From an uncultured Hyphomicrobiales bacterium (GTDB lineage: Bacteria; Pseudomonadota; Alphaproteobacteria; Rhizobiales; Xanthobacteraceae), in assembly GCA_903891395.1 (NCBI GenBank), contig CAITEM010000028.1:1-9779 (forward strand): a stretch of 9,779 nt of DNA. Direction: 5' to 3'. Under the pieces are notes generated by a model. It made no database searches. It had not been told where the DNA came from and was given only the letters and a program-made list of their open reading frames with translations. The translations under genes were made by a program, and so were the position numbers. Below, one piece after another: positions 7,420-9,779 of the stretch (positions within the stretch are counted from its first letter, which is position 1; every line of letters starts with the position of its first letter).

Positions 7420-7438
7420 TTCCTTACCCTTCCTTAAA
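7410..7438 (+). promoter_or_regulatory. Candidate priA promoter
   Basis: TTGGCA (7410-7415) and CTTAAA (7433-7438) are separated by 17 bases and would start transcription near 7445, giving a leader of about 20 bases. The -35 is a good match and the -10 is weak. The tandem duplication makes up most of the spacer. Confidence 0.3.
7417..7436. repeat. Perfect tandem 10-bp duplication in the xerC-priA intergenic region
   Basis: CCCTTCCTTA occurs twice without interruption (7417-7426 and 7427-7436). Read on the minus strand it duplicates the TAAGGAAGGG purine run that serves as an SD-like sequence for xerC. Confidence 0.9.
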
Positions 7439-7444
7439 CGGGCG

Positions 7445-7464
7445 GAATCGGACAAACCTGACTC
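7445..7464. promoter_or_regulatory. Pair of GANTC (CcrM-type) sites before priA
   Basis: GAATC (7445-7449) and GACTC (7460-7464) lie 15 bases apart; the second touches the priA ATG. GANTC is the target of the cell-cycle methylase CcrM in most alphaproteobacteria. GANTC also occurs inside genes in this window (for example 340-344), so the pair alone does not prove control. Confidence 0.4.
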
Positions 7465-9642
7465 ATGGCTACGCGCATTGTCGATGTCCTGGTGCCGGTG
7501 GCGCTCGACCAGACCTATTCCTACCGGGTCCCGGAAGGTTTGGAGCTGGCGCCGGGCGACGTCGTCACCGTGCCGCTCGGCGCGCGCGGCGAGACCACCG
7601 GCGTGGTCTGGGCCGAAAACGACAATCCCAATCCGCGCTTTCACAACCGCATGAAGGATGTTGCCGGAAAGCTCGACGTGCCGTCGCTGCGGCCCGAGTT
7701 GCGGCAATTCGTCGATTGGGTGTCGGGCTACACGTTGTCGGCGCGCGGCATGGTGCTCCGCATGGCGTTGCGCATGGGCGAGCATCTCGGACCTGGCCGC
7801 GAGCGGGTCGGCGTGCGGCTCGCGGGCCCCGCGCCGCAGCGCATGACGCCGGCGCGCGCCCGCACCCTGCATCTGTTTTCCGACGGCATGACACGGGCGA
7901 AAGGCGACGCGGCGAAAGAGGCGGGCGTCAGTGTTGGCGTCATCGATGGTTTGATCGACGAAGGATCGCTCGAAACCGTCGTGCTGCCGCCCGAGAAGGT
8001 GACGCTGCCGGCCGATCCTGATTTCCGCAAACCTGAATTCTCGCTCGGCCAGTTGGCCGCCGGCGACGCGCTGCGCACCACGGTCGATCAGGGCGGCTAC
8101 ACCGTGACGTTGCTCGACGGCGTCACCGGCTCCGGCAAGACCGAAGTCTATTTCGAAGGCGTCGCCGAAAATATCCGGCGCGGACGTCAGACGCTGATCC
8201 TGATGCCGGAAATAGCGCTGACGGGTCAATCGCTCGACCGCTTCACCGCGCGTTTCGGCACGCGGCCGGCGGAATGGCATTCGCAATTGTCACCGCGGAC
8301 GCGGGCGCGCACCTGGGCCGCCGTGGCCGCCAACGAAGTGCAGGTCGTGGTCGGCGCGCGCTCGGCTTTGTTTTTGCCTTATGCCGATCTCGGCATGATC
8401 GTGGTCGATGAAGAGCACGACCCCGCCTACAAGCAGGAAGACGGTGCGCATTACCACGCCCGCGACATGGCGGTGGTGCGCGGCTCGATTGCGAAAATCC
8501 CCGTGCTGCTGGCGTCCGCCACGCCGTCGGTGGAATCGGAAGTCAATGCGCGGCGCGGTCGCTACAAACGCATTCACTTGCCGGAGCGTTTTGGCGGTGC
8601 GCATTTGCCGTCAATCGAGGCGATCGACATGCGGCGCGAAGGGCCGCCGCGCGGCCGTTTCATTTCGCCGAAGCTGGCCGAGGCTGTGCAATTTTCGCTG
8701 GAGCGCGGCGAGCAGGCGCTGCTGTTCCTGAATCGCCGCGGCTACGCGCCGTTGACTTTATGCCGGGCCTGCGGGTTTCGCATGCAATGCCCGAACTGCG
8801 ACGCCTGGCTGGTCGATCACCGCTTCAAGAAGCGGCTGGTGTGTCACCATTGCGGCTTCAACACCGGCACGCCGAACGCGTGCCCGAATTGTCATGCCAC
8901 CGAGAGCTTTGCGGCCGTCGGCCCCGGCGTCGAGCGACTCGAGCAGGAAGCCGCCGAATTGTTTCCCGACAAGCGCATCCTGGTGCTGTCGAGCGATCTC
9001 GTTGAATCAATGGAGCGCTTGCGCCAGGAACTTGACGACGTCGCGGCGGGCCGCTTCGATATCGTCATTGGCACACAACTCGTGGCCAAGGGGCACCATT
9101 TTCCGAAGCTGAATCTGGTCGGCATCGTCGATGCAGATTTGGGTCTCGGCAACGGTGATCCCCGCGCAGCGGAACGTACGTTCCAGTTGCTGCATCAGGT
9201 GGTTGGCCGCGCCGGCCGTGAGGAGGGCCGCGGTTTCGGCTTCCTGCAGACGCATCAGCCCGAACATCCGGTGATGAAGGCGTTGATTCTGGGCGACCGC
9301 GAGGCGTTCTACTCGAGCGAGATCGAACTGCGCGAGCGCACCCAATATCCGCCGTTCGGGCGGCTCGCCAGTCTGGTGATCACCGCGAACGAGCGGCACG
9401 CGGCGGAAGCCTATGGCCGCGGGCTGGCCGCGATGGCGCCGAAGGACGAGGGCGTGCGCGTGCTTGGCCCCGCCGAAGCGCCCATCGCCGTGGTGCGGGG
9501 GCGGCATCGTTTCCGGATCCTAGTCAAAGCGCCGCGCGCCTTCGACCTGTCGGGCTACTTGCGCGAATGGCTGTCAGCGGCGCCCAAGCCGAAGGGCAGC
9601 GTCAAGCTGGAGGTCGACGTCGACCCGCAAAGCTTTTTCTAG
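7465..9642 (+). CDS. priA: Primosomal protein N', replication restart helicase PriA
   Basis: A 725-residue superfamily-2 3'-5' DNA helicase that recognises stalled forks and D-loops and reloads the replicative helicase. The N-terminal 3'BD domain starts with the family-typical VDVLVPVALDQTYSYRVPEG. Walker A is G219-VTGSG-K225-T226, and Walker B is VVDEEHD with D315, E316 and H318. Eight zinc-binding cysteines sit at 433, 436, 442, 445, 460, 463, 473 and 476 in the usual CxxC pairs. The helicase block QLVAKGHHFP and the QVVGRAGR motif follow. Length matches E. coli PriA (732 residues), and the protein looks complete and functional. ATG 7465 fits the family start but has no clear SD (GACAAACCTGACTC precedes it), so translation may be weak or rely on an unstructured leader. 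The gene diverges from xerC across 64 bases. Confidence 0.97.
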   Translation: MATRIVDVLVPVALDQTYSYRVPEGLELAPGDVVTVPLGARGETTGVVWAENDNPNPRFHNRMKDVAGKLDVPSLRPELRQFVDWVSGYTLSARGMVLRMALRMGEHLGPGRERVGVRLAGPAPQRMTPARARTLHLFSDGMTRAKGDAAKEAGVSVGVIDGLIDEGSLETVVLPPEKVTLPADPDFRKPEFSLGQLAAGDALRTTVDQGGYTVTLLDGVTGSGKTEVYFEGVAENIRRGRQTLILMPEIALTGQSLDRFTARFGTRPAEWHSQLSPRTRARTWAAVAANEVQVVVGARSALFLPYADLGMIVVDEEHDPAYKQEDGAHYHARDMAVVRGSIAKIPVLLASATPSVESEVNARRGRYKRIHLPERFGGAHLPSIEAIDMRREGPPRGRFISPKLAEAVQFSLERGEQALLFLNRRGYAPLTLCRACGFRMQCPNCDAWLVDHRFKKRLVCHHCGFNTGTPNACPNCHATESFAAVGPGVERLEQEAAELFPDKRILVLSSDLVESMERLRQELDDVAAGRFDIVIGTQLVAKGHHFPKLNLVGIVDADLGLGNGDPRAAERTFQLLHQVVGRAGREEGRGFGFLQTHQPEHPVMKALILGDREAFYSSEIELRERTQYPPFGRLASLVITANERHAAEAYGRGLAAMAPKDEGVRVLGPAEAPIAVVRGRHRFRILVKAPRAFDLSGYLREWLSAAPKPKGSVKLEVDVDPQSFF

Positions 9643-9667
9643 TCAGGCAGCCCTAGGACGAGCTTTT

Positions 9668-9690
9668 CATATATTACAACTCGATATATG
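9668..9690. promoter_or_regulatory. AT-rich inverted repeat upstream of the gene at 9717
   Basis: CATATAT (9668-9674) and ATATATG (9684-9690) are perfect inverted repeats with a 9-base spacer. They lie 26 bases before ATG 9717 in otherwise GC-rich DNA. The centre-to-centre distance is 16 bases, about one and a half helical turns, which is compatible with a dimeric repressor operator. It could also simply hold a -10 region. I recognise no specific regulator. Confidence 0.4.
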
Positions 9691-9716
9691 CTAGCCGCCC
9701 TTGGGGGGACGGGAGC

Positions 9717-9779
9717 ATGCGCTTTCCGAAAGTTGTCGCGGTCACGCGCGCGGGCTGGCTCGGCCTCGCTTTGCTGGTG
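9717..9779 (+). CDS. Start of a gene for a probable exported or membrane protein (partial)
   Basis: Only 21 codons are present before the window ends: a short basic start (MRFPK...TR) then a hydrophobic run (AGWLGLALLV), as in a signal peptide or first membrane helix. GGGGGGA (9703-9709) at 7 bases from ATG 9717 is a good SD. The function cannot be inferred; no conserved domain is visible. The gene is 74 bases after priA with its own AT-rich upstream sequence, so it probably has its own promoter. Confidence 0.6.
   Translation, partial: MRFPKVVAVTRAGWLGLALLV

Noticed and set aside
7000..8286. A 428-codon minus-strand frame spanning xerC and priA
   Set aside because: It crosses out-of-frame through xerC, the intergenic region and the antisense of priA; both real genes are intact and have family motifs.

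Overview
The window is GC-rich chromosomal DNA from an alphaproteobacterium, most likely of the Hyphomicrobiales (Rhizobiales), close to the Bradyrhizobium/Rhodopseudomonas/Xanthobacteraceae group. This assignment rests on the sucA-sucB-lpd order, on protein sequences that look like that group, and on two intergenic palindromic repeats of a kind I associate with those genomes. It is an inference without a database search.

Left part (1-3943, + strand): the 3' end of sucA (2-oxoglutarate dehydrogenase E1), then sucB/odhB (E2), lpd (E3) and a short-chain dehydrogenase/reductase, all in one direction and probably one transcription unit. The first three make the 2-oxoglutarate dehydrogenase complex of the TCA cycle. 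Each of the two junctions inside sucA-sucB-lpd carries a different ~110-125 bp palindromic repeat. The SDR ribosome binding site lies inside a hairpin.

Middle (3944-6464): an unrecognised three-helix membrane protein (+ strand) meets, tail to tail with a 22-base overlap, a two-gene minus-strand unit. That unit is a DUF4337-type membrane protein with a His-rich N-terminus followed by an acyltransferase-3 family membrane enzyme. I place the acyltransferase start at a TTG overlapping the DUF4337 stop codon.

Right part (6465-9779): a XerC-type tyrosine recombinase (- strand) and the PriA primosomal helicase (+ strand) diverge from a 64-bp region. That region holds a hairpin, a perfect 10-bp tandem duplication and two GANTC (CcrM-type) sites. 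After priA there is an AT-rich inverted repeat and the first 21 codons of a gene that appears to encode a membrane or exported protein.

Most of the window is core metabolism and chromosome maintenance. I see no phage, CRISPR, toxin-antitoxin, tRNA or rRNA, and no convincing new multi-gene system. The points worth attention are the intergenic repeats, the SD-containing hairpin, the DUF4337/acyltransferase pair and the xerC-priA divergent region. No gap between genes exceeds 160 bases.
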